Assembly: GCF_014269025.2 (NCBI RefSeq)
Contig: NZ_CP077094.1
Location: 2,046,001-2,110,000 of the forward strand
Origin: Pseudomonas promysalinigenes
GTDB taxonomy: Bacteria > Pseudomonadota > Gammaproteobacteria > Pseudomonadales > Pseudomonadaceae
Direction of reading: 5' to 3'
DNA length: 64,000 nucleotides
Positions 9,050 through 17,620 of the stretch are shown here, one piece after another; within the stretch, counting starts at the first letter, position 1, and every line of letters starts with the position of its first letter. The notes under the pieces were generated by a model. The model was given only the letters and a program-made list of their open reading frames with translations, had not been told where the DNA came from and searched no databases. A program made the position numbers and the translations under genes.

Positions 9050-9912
9050 TTGAAGATCACCGTGCGGTCGTGGTTCAGGAACACCCGATGCTCAAGGTGG
9101 TACTTGACCGCTCGTGACAAAGCGATGGTCTCGGTGTCGCGGCCGATGGCCACAAGGTCGTCGGGAGCGTAGGCGTGGTCTACGCGTTGCACTTCTTGCT
9201 CGATGATCGGGCCCTCGTCCAAGTCGCTGGTGACGTAGTGGGCAGTGGCGCCAATCAGCTTGACCCCGCGCTGATAGGCTTGGTGATAAGGCTTGGCACC
9301 TTTGAAACCTGGCAGGAACGAGTGGTGGATATTGATCGCGCGGCCCGACAGCTGCCGGCACAAGTCATCGGAGAGGATTTGCATGTAGCGCGCCAGCACC
9401 ACCAGTTCTGTACCTGTGTCCTCGACAATGCGCATCAGTGCCGCTTCCTGCTCGGCCTTGGTCTCTTTGCTTACGGGCAGGTAGACGAAGCGAATACCCT
9501 GACGCTCGGCCATCGGACGCAGGTCCAGGTGGTTGGACACCACGGCGGTAATCTGCATGTCCAGCTCGCCCTTGGCGTGCCGGTAGAGCAGGTCTGCCAG
9601 GCAGTGGTCGAACTTGCTGACCATCAACAGTACCCGCAACGGCCGGGCGCTGCTGTGCAGGCTCCAGTCCATGGCGAAACGTTGCGCCACATCGGCAAAC
9701 CCTGCTTCCAGTTGCGGCGTATCCCCCTGGACGTTGGTGTTGTAGCGGAACACCGCGCGCATGAAGAAACGCCCATTGTCCTCGTCGTCGAACTGCGCCA
9801 TCTCGCTGATGTAGCAACCGTGCTCGGCCAGGTAAGTGGTTACCGCGGCGACGATTCCGGACACGGCCGGGCAACTGACGCGCAGGATGAAATGATCAGG
9901 AGCGGGGTGCAT
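9046..9912 (-). CDS. purU: Formyltetrahydrofolate deformylase
   Basis: A 288-aa protein with an N-terminal ACT domain (about residues 5-85) and a formyltransferase-like hydrolase domain containing [19 protein letters not shown] and SDLDEGPII with the catalytic Asp. It hydrolyses 10-formyl-THF to THF and formate. It is first in the purU-folD-soxBDAG operon and would regenerate THF for continuous demethylation. The start at 9912 matches the usual family length; the frame extends 17 codons further without support. The 218-bp upstream gap holds the operon promoter and an imperfect inverted repeat GGGAA-N7-TTCCC at 9997-10013. Confidence 0.94.
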   Translation of the reverse strand: MHPAPDHFILRVSCPAVSGIVAAVTTYLAEHGCYISEMAQFDDEDNGRFFMRAVFRYNTNVQGDTPQLEAGFADVAQRFAMDWSLHSSARPLRVLLMVSKFDHCLADLLYRHAKGELDMQITAVVSNHLDLRPMAERQGIRFVYLPVSKETKAEQEAALMRIVEDTGTELVVLARYMQILSDDLCRQLSGRAINIHHSFLPGFKGAKPYHQAYQRGVKLIGATAHYVTSDLDEGPIIEQEVQRVDHAYAPDDLVAIGRDTETIALSRAVKYHLEHRVFLNHDRTVIFK

Positions 9913-10129
9913 GTGGGGTAGGCCTCGTGATGAATTGGGGCAGGTCGGGGCACAAGAGCACAAAAGAGGGTGCAGCTGGCGATCATGTTTCTTGATGGGA
10001 ATATAAGTTTCCCTTGGGCGATTTATAGGCGAAGCGCGGGCGCCAGGTCCAGTGTTTTGTGAAATTTTTTATCCTGGGAGGAATTTTTTTTGCGCCGACG
10101 CGGTGGTATCAACCGGCTATGCTTGAACC

Positions 10130-10531
10130 ATGACTATGTCCATCCCACTTCGCCAACCGTGCCCGCCTGGCGTCTGTGACTGCGGCCGTGAACAGCTGGT
10201 CGAGCAGCCAGCAGCGGCCCAGCGCATCCTGCTGCTGACCCGGCAGGAGGAAAAGCGTCTGATCGAGCGCCTCGAGCAGCTCAAAGACCTCGCTGACCTG
10301 CACCACCTGCAATCGAAGATGTACCAAAACCTGGGTATCCGAGTGCGCATCAGCCCTGGCCTGAACGAGGTGCGCACCATGCGTGGCATCGCCATAGAGC
10401 TGGACGAGCAGCCTGGCCTTTGCCGCAAGACCCGGCAGTCGATACCGGCTGCGATTCGCCGTGGCCTGGAGCGCAATCCAGAAGTGGCGTTCCGCTTGCT
10501 CGATGCCCATGACTTGCTCAGGGACGCATGA
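10130..10531 (+). CDS. Conserved-looking hypothetical protein with N-terminal Cys cluster
   Basis: A 133-aa soluble protein that I do not recognise. It has three Cys near the N-terminus in CPPGVCDC (about residues 11-18), a charged helical middle (residues 38-65) and no signal peptide or membrane segment. A possible alternative start is ATG 10136; neither has a clear ribosome-binding site. It stands alone on the + strand between purU and the PvdS-type promoter of mbtH, and codon use is like its neighbours. The CxxxxCxC cluster could bind metal, but nothing else supports that. Confidence 0.65.
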   Translation: MTMSIPLRQPCPPGVCDCGREQLVEQPAAAQRILLLTRQEEKRLIERLEQLKDLADLHHLQSKMYQNLGIRVRISPGLNEVRTMRGIAIELDEQPGLCRKTRQSIPAAIRRGLERNPEVAFRLLDAHDLLRDA

Positions 10532-10534
10532 AGC

Positions 10535-10558
10535 TAATTTTTCCGCAGCGCGCTACGT
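10535..10558 (+). promoter_or_regulatory. PvdS-type iron-starvation promoter (TAATT-N16-CGT) upstream of mbtH
   Basis: TAATT at 10535-10539 and CGT at 10556-10558 are separated by exactly 16 bases. The Pseudomonas iron-starvation box is TAAAT-N16/17-CGT, so this has one mismatch in the -35 element. It lies about 60 bases upstream of mbtH, consistent with sigma PvdS control of pyoverdine genes. Confidence 0.65.
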
Positions 10559-10618
10559 CTACCTGAGAACCTGCCTGCGCCAGGCGCGCAGCGGCACCCT
10601 CACTCAAGGAGACAGGCA

Positions 10619-10840
10619 ATGACTTCCGTATTCGACCGCGACGATATCCAGTTCCAGGTAGTGGTCAACCACGAAGAGCAATATTCCATCTGGCCAGACT
10701 ACAAGGCTATCCCTGAAGGCTGGCGTGCAGTGGGCAAGCGCGGCCTGAAGCAGGAATGTCTGGCGTATATCGACGAAGTATGGACCGACATGCGCCCATT
10801 GAGCCTGCGCAAGCAGATGGCCGAAGCCGCCGCCCAGTGA
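10619..10840 (+). CDS. mbtH: MbtH-like NRPS chaperone
   Basis: A 73-aa MbtH protein with the conserved [16 protein letters not shown] and the C-terminal [15 protein letters not shown] signature, including the invariant Trp residues. MbtH proteins bind adenylation domains of non-ribosomal peptide synthetases and are needed for their activity; here the likely partners are pyoverdine synthetases encoded elsewhere. CAAGGAGAC lies just upstream as ribosome-binding site. The stop overlaps the GTG start of the thioesterase (GTGA), so the two are coupled. P. aeruginosa has the same mbtH-thioesterase pairing beside its fpv operon. Confidence 0.95.
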   Translation: MTSVFDRDDIQFQVVVNHEEQYSIWPDYKAIPEGWRAVGKRGLKQECLAYIDEVWTDMRPLSLRKQMAEAAAQ

Positions 10841-11556
10841 CCGCCATCAATCTGCTTTGCCTGCCTTATTCGGGCGCAAGCGCCATGGTCTACAGCCGCT
10901 GGCGGCGCAAGCTGCCGGCTTGGCTGCAAGTGCGTCCTGTGGAACTGCCAGGCCGTGGCACGCGCATCGGTGAGCCGCTGCAGACTGACATGCAAGGGTT
11001 GGCCCGGCAGTTGGCCAATGAACAGCGCATGCTCGCCCATGCCCCTTATGCGCTGCTCGGCCACAGCATGGGCGCGCTGCTGGCATTTGAACTGGCTCAC
11101 GAACTTCAGGCGCTGGGCAGCCCGCTACCCTTGGCGTTGTTTGCCTGTGGCACCGCAGCGCCTACACGGCGCGAGGATTACGATGGCAACAACTGGCGTG
11201 CGCCCAAGAGCGACGATGAGCTCAAGCAGGACCTGCGCGAACTCAACGGCACCCCGCCGCAGGTGCTGGAAAACGCCGAACTGATGAGCCTGACCTTGCC
11301 CGTCCTGCGCGCCGACTTCCTGCTCTGTGGCCGCTACCGGTATCGTCACCGGCCAGCCCTGCAATGCCCATTGCATGTGCTCGGGGGCGAGGCAGATCGG
11401 GCCAGCGAGGCGCAGCTGCAGGCCTGGCGGCAGGAAACCTGTGCAGCGTTTTCGTTGCAGATGTTCCCGGGAGGCCATTTCTTCATCCACGAACACGAGG
11501 ATCAGGTGCTCGGGGCCATTACCCAGGCCCTTGAAGGGCAGAGGCTGTCTGCCTGA
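10837..11556 (+). CDS. Type II thioesterase of pyoverdine biosynthesis
   Basis: A 239-aa alpha/beta hydrolase that clears mis-loaded or stalled acyl groups from NRPS carrier domains. Nucleophile Ser77 is in GHSMG, acidic residue Asp187 in GGEADRAS, and His214 in GGHFF. The GTG at 10837 overlaps the mbtH TGA by three bases and gives a protein starting [14 protein letters not shown], the normal thioesterase N-terminus. An in-frame ATG further upstream lies inside mbtH and has no support. It corresponds in context to the thioesterase next to mbtH in P. aeruginosa. Confidence 0.92.
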   Translation: MTAINLLCLPYSGASAMVYSRWRRKLPAWLQVRPVELPGRGTRIGEPLQTDMQGLARQLANEQRMLAHAPYALLGHSMGALLAFELAHELQALGSPLPLALFACGTAAPTRREDYDGNNWRAPKSDDELKQDLRELNGTPPQVLENAELMSLTLPVLRADFLLCGRYRYRHRPALQCPLHVLGGEADRASEAQLQAWRQETCAAFSLQMFPGGHFFIHEHEDQVLGAITQALEGQRLSA

Positions 11557-11613
11557 TTGACGGCGCCGTTTGCCTGGGGGAGGCTAGGCCTTTTCCCAGG
11601 TAAGGGGCAGATA

Positions 11614-12165
11614 ATGCTGATCGAACATCACCGGGCCACATTGCTGGTCGTCGACATCCAAGAGCGGCTCATTGGCGCCATGAGTGACCCGCAGGGCATG
11701 CGTGATCGCGCTCATTGGTTGCTGGCTGCCTGCGCCGACCTGGCATTGCCCGTGGTGATTTCCGAGCAATACCCCAAAGGTTTGGGCCCGACCTTGCCAG
11801 CACTTCTGGCTGCGGCCCCGGCCGCAGAGGTGGTGGAAAAAAGCCATTTCTCCTGCGTGGCCGCCGGTTGCCTGCCGGCCAGCCTGATGGCCCGGGAGCA
11901 AGTGATCGTCTGTGGCATGGAAGCCCATGTCTGCGTGCTTCAGACCGTGCTTGGCCTGCTGGGCTGCGGTAAGCAGGTATTCGTGGTCGAGGATGCCTGC
12001 GACAGCCGTACGCCAGCCAACAAGGCGGCCGGCCTTGCGCGCATGCGTCAGGCCGGCGCACAGCTGGTGACCCGAGAAATGGTGCTGTTCGAGCTCATGG
12101 GCAGTGCCAGCCATCCGCAGTTCCGCCACATCAGCAAGACCTATATGGTCGGAGAACAGCCCTGA
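11614..12165 (+). CDS. Isochorismatase-family cysteine hydrolase (YcaC-like)
   Basis: A 183-aa protein with the Asp14-Lys76-Cys107 triad seen in VVDIQ, VVEKSHFSC and MEAHVCVLQT. It is of the YcaC/nicotinamidase-like branch and lacks the carrier domain of EntB-type isochorismatases, so a siderophore role is not implied by its fold. The start at 11614 is preceded by AAGGGG; a longer frame begins right at the thioesterase stop. It follows mbtH and the thioesterase by 57 bases and may be read from the same PvdS promoter. Confidence 0.85.
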   Translation: MLIEHHRATLLVVDIQERLIGAMSDPQGMRDRAHWLLAACADLALPVVISEQYPKGLGPTLPALLAAAPAAEVVEKSHFSCVAAGCLPASLMAREQVIVCGMEAHVCVLQTVLGLLGCGKQVFVVEDACDSRTPANKAAGLARMRQAGAQLVTREMVLFELMGSASHPQFRHISKTYMVGEQP

Positions 12166-13244
12166 ACCGGCGGCTATGGGCGGCCGGGCTGATGGCTTTG
12201 GCGCTGCTGCAGGGCTGCGCCGGGCGCCGTGAGCAAGCGCCCGAAGCCGATCCAGCCGAGGTGCGCGCTCAACTGATGCGCCTGTTGCCGGCACAGGCCA
12301 AAGACCGAGAGGGCTGGGCGAAAGATATCCAGACCGCTTTCCAGGCCCAGCGCATTTCGCCCAGCAAGAGCAACCTGTGTGCGGTGCTGGCGGTGACCGA
12401 GCAGGAGTCGACCTTCAACGCAGACCCGCAGGTGCCTAACCTGGGGCGCATCGCCCGCGGCGAAATCGACCGCCGCGCTGCGCGCCTGCATATCCCAGGC
12501 ATGCTGGTGGACGCTGCGTTGAACACGTCTTCGGGCAATGGCCAAAGCTATCAACAGCGGCTGTTGGCCGTCCGTAGCGAGAAGCAACTGAGCGCACTTT
12601 ACGACGAGTTCATCGCCCGCCTGCCATTGGGCAAAACCTTGCTCGGCGGCTTGAACCCGGTGCACACCGGCGGGCCCATGCAGGTCAGCATCGATTTCGC
12701 TCAGAAACACACCCAAGATTATCCTTATACCTACAGCGGGACGATTCGTCAGGAAGTGTTCACCCGCCGAGGTGGCATGTATTTCGGCATTGCTCACTTG
12801 CTGGGCTACCCGGCGCATTACGAGCGGCAGTTGTACCGCTTCGCTGATTTCAACGCAGGGTGGTATGCAAGCCGCAATGCCGCGTTCCAGGCAGCCTTGA
12901 GCAAGGTCACGGGGATCACGTTGGCGCTGGACGGTGACTTGATCGCCCCAGGCTCGATCATGCCGGGCAGTACCGAGCAGGCGGCACGCAAACTGGGGCG
13001 CAAGCTTGGGTTGCGTCATCCTCAGATCCGCAGCCAGCTGGAGCTCGGTGACAGCCTGGCGTTCGAGGACAGCCAGCTGTACAGCGGGGTCTTTGCCATG
13101 GCCGATGCGGCCGCAGGTAAGCCATCAGCGCGGGCCATTCTCCCTGGGATCGAACTCAAAAGCCCCAAGATCACCCGCAAGCTGACCACCGCCTGGTTTG
13201 CCGGGCGCGTGGATGAACGCTATCAGCGCTGCATGAAGCGCTAG
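12162..13244 (+). CDS. DUF1615 lipoprotein, probable CTG start
   Basis: From CTG 12162 the protein is 360 aa and begins with NRRLWAAGL, then a hydrophobic stretch and the lipobox LLQGC with Cys19, a textbook lipoprotein signal. GGAGAA lies 5 bases before this CTG, which overlaps the stop of the isochorismatase-like gene. The first ATG, at 12192, leaves only eight residues before the Cys and has no ribosome-binding site. The mature part (for example TEQESTFNADP and GGMYFGIAHLLGYP) matches DUF1615, a Pseudomonas family of unknown role. The protein is probably periplasm-facing and membrane-anchored. Confidence 0.82.
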   Translation: MNRRLWAAGLMALALLQGCAGRREQAPEADPAEVRAQLMRLLPAQAKDREGWAKDIQTAFQAQRISPSKSNLCAVLAVTEQESTFNADPQVPNLGRIARGEIDRRAARLHIPGMLVDAALNTSSGNGQSYQQRLLAVRSEKQLSALYDEFIARLPLGKTLLGGLNPVHTGGPMQVSIDFAQKHTQDYPYTYSGTIRQEVFTRRGGMYFGIAHLLGYPAHYERQLYRFADFNAGWYASRNAAFQAALSKVTGITLALDGDLIAPGSIMPGSTEQAARKLGRKLGLRHPQIRSQLELGDSLAFEDSQLYSGVFAMADAAAGKPSARAILPGIELKSPKITRKLTTAWFAGRVDERYQRCMKR

Positions 13245-13249
13245 AGTGA

Positions 13250-13289
13250 ACTGGCCTGCTCAAGGGTCAATCCCTGCGAGCAGGCCAGT
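13250..13289. terminator. Bidirectional terminator hairpin between DUF1615 gene and fpvF
   Basis: Twelve perfectly paired bases (13250-13261 with 13278-13289) enclose an inner AGGG/CCCT stem. It lies exactly between two convergent genes. Confidence 0.8.
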
Positions 13290-13292
13290 GCG

Positions 13293-14162
13293 TCATCCTG
13301 CGTCCAGCGCAGTGACGACCTGTTCGACGCTGGCCTTAAGCCCAGCCACAGCGTCTTGCGGGTCACTCTCGACCACCAGCAGTTTCGCCCCGGCCGCCTC
13401 GATCACCTGCATAAGCGCCGCCTCTGGCTGGCGATGATCCAGCACCAATACCACATCCTGCCCTTGAAGGTTCTCGCTCAGGGCCTCAAGCGCCTTTGCG
13501 TCCCACTTGCCGTCGGCCGGCAACGGTTGCTCCACCACATCCAGGTTCAAGCCACTGGCCAGATACCCCAGGCGCTCGGACAAGTTGACCACACTCAGGT
13601 TGTCGGCCTGGGCCAGTCGCGTCTGGCTGCTGGCAGTCATCTCCAGTAGTTGTCGCTTGAGCCCGGCCAGGTTGCTTTGGATCCTGTTTTTGTCGGCGGG
13701 TGCCAGGCGCTCCAGGTCATTGGCCAGCACATCGGCCATACGCCCAAGGTTGGTCGGGTTCAGCCAGGGGTAGCTCGCATAGGCGTCATCGCCGCTTACG
13801 GCGATACCCGGTAGCGCACCATCGACCGGCCGCGCCGCATCGATCTCGACGATGCGAATGTTGCTGCGCCGGGCCATGGGATACAGCGGGTCGTCCCGCC
13901 AGATAGAGCGCACGCCGATGACCGCGTCTGCATGCTGCGCGGCTCTGGCCAAAGCAGCAGCACCTCGGCTGCTGAAATACGCAGGTTGACGGCTGGCCGG
14001 CAGGTTGGCCGGGGCGGCCCGCTTGAGCTGTACTTCTGTGCCCTCGAGCAGGGCGCTGGCCAAACTGTGGGTCACCGGCAGGGTGGTCAGCACCTCAGTG
14101 GCCGTAGCGTAGACAGGCAGGCCGGCCAGGACGACGGCCAGGGTCAGGTGTTTGAAGTTCAT
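13293..14162 (-). CDS. fpvF: Periplasmic metal/siderophore-binding protein of ferri-pyoverdine iron release (FpvF)
   Basis: A 289-aa exported protein with a signal peptide at about residues 1-22 (ending ATATE). It is a ZnuA/cluster A-I type binding protein, but the His residues of zinc-binding relatives are largely missing, fitting a role in binding pyoverdine or its iron complex rather than a bare ion. In P. aeruginosa the operon fpvGHJK-fpvCDEF has two such proteins, FpvC and FpvF; this is the last gene and matches FpvF by position. Its ATG overlaps the fpvE stop (ATGA). A longer open frame upstream is the antisense of fpvE and is not coding. Confidence 0.85.
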   Translation of the reverse strand: MNFKHLTLAVVLAGLPVYATATEVLTTLPVTHSLASALLEGTEVQLKRAAPANLPASRQPAYFSSRGAAALARAAQHADAVIGVRSIWRDDPLYPMARRSNIRIVEIDAARPVDGALPGIAVSGDDAYASYPWLNPTNLGRMADVLANDLERLAPADKNRIQSNLAGLKRQLLEMTASSQTRLAQADNLSVVNLSERLGYLASGLNLDVVEQPLPADGKWDAKALEALSENLQGQDVVLVLDHRQPEAALMQVIEAAGAKLLVVESDPQDAVAGLKASVEQVVTALDAG

Positions 14163-15061
14163 GCCGGGTTTCCTTGCAGGCGTGGAACGAGGGCGCGAGC
14201 CAGTGCGGCTAGGGCGAAGCACATGCCTGCGACCAGAATGATCGCCGCGCCCGAGGGCACCGGCAGGTCGAGCATGATCGGCAGCAGAATGCCAAGCAGG
14301 GTGCTCAGGGTGGCAATCAGCATCGATATGAAGAAAAAGCCCTTCAGTGACTGGCTGACCAACCGTGCCGCCGCCGCCGGTATGACCAACAGCGCACCGA
14401 CCAGAATGGCGCCGATCACCTTGACCGAAGCCACGGTGACCAGGGTGACCAGCACGACGAACAGATAATCCAGGGTCTTCACCGCCACCCCACGCACTGC
14501 TGCCAACTGCGGGTTGAAACTGGCCAGCATGATGCGGTTGTAAAGCGGCACCGCCAGTGCCACCACCAGCACCGCGACGATGCCCAGCACCATCAGGTCT
14601 TGAGCGCTGACGGTCAGCACCGACCCGAACAACACGTTCTCGAGAATATGCACGTTGATTTTGCCAGCCAGCATCAGCAACAGGCTGGCGCCAAGGGCCA
14701 GCGACACCGATAGAAAGACGCCGATCAGCGTGTCTGGTGACAGCCCCGTGCGGTTGCGCAGGAAGTTGAGCAAAATGCCGAACAGCAGACAGTAGCCGAA
14801 CAGGCTGCCATATGGGCCGGTGTAGGGTTCGCCGAGCAGGATGCCGATAGCGACCCCGGTGAGTGCGGCGTGGCCGACTGCTTCGGAAAAGAACGCGAAG
14901 CGCTTGACCACCACCAGGGTACCCAGGCCTCCGAGCACCGGGCCGATCATCAAGCCAGCCAGCAAGGCATTGATCACGAAACCATAAGCCAAGGCCTGGG
15001 GCAGGTAACCGGCTTCGGCCCAGGCCTGAATCAGTTGGCGCAATGCTTCGAAGCTCATCAT
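14159..15061 (-). CDS. fpvE: ABC transporter permease FpvE
   Basis: A 300-aa inner-membrane permease of the ABC-3 (ZnuB/MntB) family with eight or so hydrophobic helices; FAFFSEAVGHAALTGVAIG is the typical coupling segment near residues 55-75. It works with FpvD (ATPase) and FpvC to import iron released from pyoverdine in the periplasm. ATG 15061 overlaps the fpvD stop; a second ATG follows directly. Confidence 0.9.
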   Translation of the reverse strand: MMSFEALRQLIQAWAEAGYLPQALAYGFVINALLAGLMIGPVLGGLGTLVVVKRFAFFSEAVGHAALTGVAIGILLGEPYTGPYGSLFGYCLLFGILLNFLRNRTGLSPDTLIGVFLSVSLALGASLLLMLAGKINVHILENVLFGSVLTVSAQDLMVLGIVAVLVVALAVPLYNRIMLASFNPQLAAVRGVAVKTLDYLFVVLVTLVTVASVKVIGAILVGALLVIPAAAARLVSQSLKGFFFISMLIATLSTLLGILLPIMLDLPVPSGAAIILVAGMCFALAALARALVPRLQGNPA

Positions 15062-15804
15062 ACAGGGCGCTCGCTGCGAGGGTGAACAGAGAACAGGCCA
15101 AGCAGGCGCTCCGGGGTCAGCGCCTGGGCCGGCGGGGCATCGAACAGCACCTGGCGGTTCAGCCCGGTGACTCGGTCGGCCAGGCGCAGCACAGCTTGCA
15201 GGTCATGTTCGATCCACAGCACCGTGGTGCCGGCCTGGCGCCAGCCATGCAGCAGTTTTTCGAACACCTGAATGCCTGCCTCGTCGAGCGCCGACATCGG
15301 CTCGTCGAGTACCAGCAGCTGCGGCTCGGGAATCAGGCCTTGGGCCAAGAGCACGCGTTGGCGCTCACCGCCAGACAAAGCGCCCATGCGTCGCTTGCGC
15401 TTGTCGAGCATACCAACACGCTCCAGCGCCGCATCGATCGCCGGTTTTGCCCTGCGCGACAGGCCAAGGAAGGCCGGCCGCCGCTGGCACATGGCTGCCA
15501 TGAAATCATCCACGGTCATCGGTAGCCCGCGGTCGAACTCCAGTGCCTGCGGCACGTAGCCGATCACCTGGTGAGCACCTGGCCAATGCAGCGCCAGTTG
15601 GCCTTGATGGGGCATCTGCCCGAGCAGCGTCTTGATCAACGAGCTCTTGCCGCCGCCATTGGGGCCGACGATGGCGTGCACGCTGCCAGGGGCAACGTTG
15701 AACTGCACCTGCTGAAGAATGCGGGTGCGGCCCAAGGTGAGGTCGATGCAGGCGAATTCGATGCCCGGCCCTGTAGGTGTCGTCAGGTTGGCCGCGGCGG
15801 TCAT
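15058..15804 (-). CDS. fpvD: ABC transporter ATP-binding protein FpvD
   Basis: A 248-aa ATPase with Walker A GPNGGGKSS at about residues 47-55, signature LSGGERQ, Walker B LLVLDEP and the switch His in IEHD. It belongs to the ZnuC/MntA family and powers FpvE. It overlaps fpvC at its start and fpvE at its end by four bases each, so the subunits are made in a coupled way. Confidence 0.93.
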   Translation of the reverse strand: MTAAANLTTPTGPGIEFACIDLTLGRTRILQQVQFNVAPGSVHAIVGPNGGGKSSLIKTLLGQMPHQGQLALHWPGAHQVIGYVPQALEFDRGLPMTVDDFMAAMCQRRPAFLGLSRRAKPAIDAALERVGMLDKRKRRMGALSGGERQRVLLAQGLIPEPQLLVLDEPMSALDEAGIQVFEKLLHGWRQAGTTVLWIEHDLQAVLRLADRVTGLNRQVLFDAPPAQALTPERLLGLFSVHPRSERPV

Positions 15805-16703
15805 GTGCGGTTCTCCTCGATGGCCCGGACCACGGTGTCGAGGTTGCGCTTCATCTCTATTTCATACTTATCCTGGGTATATTCACCGTAGGAAATGTGA
15901 GTGAGTGGATAAAGGCGTACGCCGGCCTCCCGTTGAATGGTTGCAACATAAGCCGAGGGGAAGTCCATTTCCGAGAAGATCACTTTTACGTCCAGGGCCT
16001 TGAGCTGATCGATGGTTTTCTTCAGTTGCGCAGGGCTGGGTTCGATACCGTGGGCGGGTTCTACTACGGCCGTGACCTCCAGGCCGAAGTCGCGTACCAG
16101 GTAGTCGTAGGCGGCGTGGATGGTGGCCACGCGCAATGTCGCAGAAGGCGCTTGGCTGACCTTGGCCAGTGCTTCTGCGCGCAAAGCGCGCAGGCGCTTG
16201 GCATAGGCGCGGGCGTTCTGCGTGTAGAACTTGGCGTTGTCGGGGTCGAGCTTGCCCAGCTCGCGAGCGATGTTGTTGACCTGAGCAATGGTGGTGCTGA
16301 TCGACAGGAAGGTATGCGGGTTGACCACCTTGCCGGCGCCACGCGCGGCAATGCCCGTGGCCGCCAGCAGAGGTACGTTGCGGTTGGCCTCTATGGTCGT
16401 GACATCGGGTTTTTCGCTGGCCGCGATCATTCGGTCGGCGAAGTCGTCATGACCCACGCCATTGAGAACCACCACATCCAGAGTGCCGATGCGCTTGATG
16501 TCCTCGGCGCGCGGCTCGTAGGCATGGGGGTTGAAACCTGCGGGGATCAGCGGCACCACTTCGGCTTTGTCACCTACGATATTGCTGACATAGCTGTAGT
16601 ACGGGTGCAGGGTTATACCGATATGCAGCGGCTGGCCGGGAGCGGCCAGGGCCATCGCTGGCAGGGCCAAGGCCAAGAGCAGGGCGAAGGTTTTACGAAG
16701 CAT
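15801..16703 (-). CDS. fpvC: Periplasmic metal-binding protein FpvC
   Basis: A 300-aa exported cluster A-I binding protein with a signal peptide at residues 1-20 (MALA-AP). Likely metal ligands are His60 in NPHAYEP and His130 in NPHTFLS, plus acidic residues near the SEMDFPSAY segment. It presumably receives iron after reduction of ferri-pyoverdine and delivers it to FpvDE. It starts 15 bases after the fpvK stop. Confidence 0.9.
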   Translation of the reverse strand: MLRKTFALLLALALPAMALAAPGQPLHIGITLHPYYSYVSNIVGDKAEVVPLIPAGFNPHAYEPRAEDIKRIGTLDVVVLNGVGHDDFADRMIAASEKPDVTTIEANRNVPLLAATGIAARGAGKVVNPHTFLSISTTIAQVNNIARELGKLDPDNAKFYTQNARAYAKRLRALRAEALAKVSQAPSATLRVATIHAAYDYLVRDFGLEVTAVVEPAHGIEPSPAQLKKTIDQLKALDVKVIFSEMDFPSAYVATIQREAGVRLYPLTHISYGEYTQDKYEIEMKRNLDTVVRAIEENRT

Positions 16704-16718
16704 GGGCAGTCCTTGGAT

Positions 16719-17303
16719 TCAGTGACGGTGTTCGCGGGTGACCCCGGCGTCGTAATGGCTGACCACTTGCTGCCAGCCGGCGGCGATCAGTGCTGCTTGG
16801 CCGAGGTCATCGGGAAGCGTGGTGGCGCTGTCGCGGCGCAGCCAGACGTCAGCCTCGGCAGCGTTGGCCTCGGGCAGGATCAGCAGGAAGCTGCCGGCCA
16901 CCTGCGGCCTCTGGCTCAGGCCAAGGTAGGTAGCGTTCGGCAACAACTGCCAGCGATGTTCGCCGCGGCTCTGGCTGCCGACATCGACCACGAACGGCGG
17001 CAGGCCTTCTTCAGCCAATGCGGCGACGCTGGGAATGGCGCCGCTTTCTTCGCGCATCAGCTGGATTTCGTCGAAGGCCACCCGCAAGTCGGTGTAGATC
17101 CCTTGTTCGGCAGCCGTCAGGTCGCGGCGTGCATCGATCTGATGGCTGGCGATGGTCTGTTCGTCTATCCGCTCGCCACGCAGTGCCACCACACTGGCGG
17201 CAAGGGCGACGATCAGCAGGCTGACCAGCAGTACATAGAGGGTTTCATGCCCGGCACCTGCCGGGCGTACCACCTGGGTATGGCGCATGGCAGGGCGGCT
17301 CAT
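16719..17303 (-). CDS. fpvK: Single-pass membrane protein FpvK (DUF6162-type)
   Basis: A 194-aa protein with one N-terminal membrane helix (about residues 20-42) and a periplasmic remainder ending in a His-containing tail (REHRH). In P. aeruginosa FpvK is part of the FpvGHJK inner-membrane group needed for ferri-pyoverdine reduction. Its exact function is not assigned. It overlaps fpvJ by four bases. Confidence 0.82.
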   Translation of the reverse strand: MSRPAMRHTQVVRPAGAGHETLYVLLVSLLIVALAASVVALRGERIDEQTIASHQIDARRDLTAAEQGIYTDLRVAFDEIQLMREESGAIPSVAALAEEGLPPFVVDVGSQSRGEHRWQLLPNATYLGLSQRPQVAGSFLLILPEANAAEADVWLRRDSATTLPDDLGQAALIAAGWQQVVSHYDAGVTREHRH

Positions 17304-17620
17304 GGCGGCGTGATATCGGCGTGGTCGACTTCCACGACATGGCCGGGGCCTGCGTCGAACAGCACGTAGAACTCGCCGTCCGGGCGTTTGAAGGTGAGGC
17401 TGGAGTCGTCACCGAGTTTGCCGCCGACCAGTACCTGCTCGTCATAGCCGATCACATCGAGGGTTACCCCCGGCGCACCACTGCCATCGGAAAATCCGCC
17501 CGTGCATTTGACCTGGCCGCCGGCAACTTCCTCGCATTCGCACATCGGGTTGTGGGCCAGGGCGGGGCCTGCTGCGATGGCCAGTAGAGGCAGGGCGAGC
17601 CTGCGCATCAAGGTGTTCAT
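17300..17620 (-). CDS. fpvJ: Small exported protein FpvJ
   Basis: A 106-aa protein with a signal peptide (residues 1-22, PALA-HN). The mature N-terminus HNPMCECEE combines His, two Cys and acidic residues and could hold a metal. The rest looks like a small beta domain. Position and size match FpvJ of the pyoverdine iron-release operon. It overlaps both neighbours by four bases. Confidence 0.82.
   Translation of the reverse strand: MNTLMRRLALPLLAIAAGPALAHNPMCECEEVAGGQVKCTGGFSDGSGAPGVTLDVIGYDEQVLVGGKLGDDSSLTFKRPDGEFYVLFDAGPGHVVEVDHADITPP

Noticed and set aside
10080..10093. Possible sigma-54 promoter (GG-N10-GC spacing) before the 133-aa gene
   Set aside because: Only the GG and GC dinucleotides fit; the remaining bases of the -24 box are wrong and the T-tract makes a chance match likely.
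15777..17369. 530-codon open frame antisense to fpvC-fpvK
   Set aside because: No ribosome-binding site or domain; it lies across several well-supported overlapping fpv genes.
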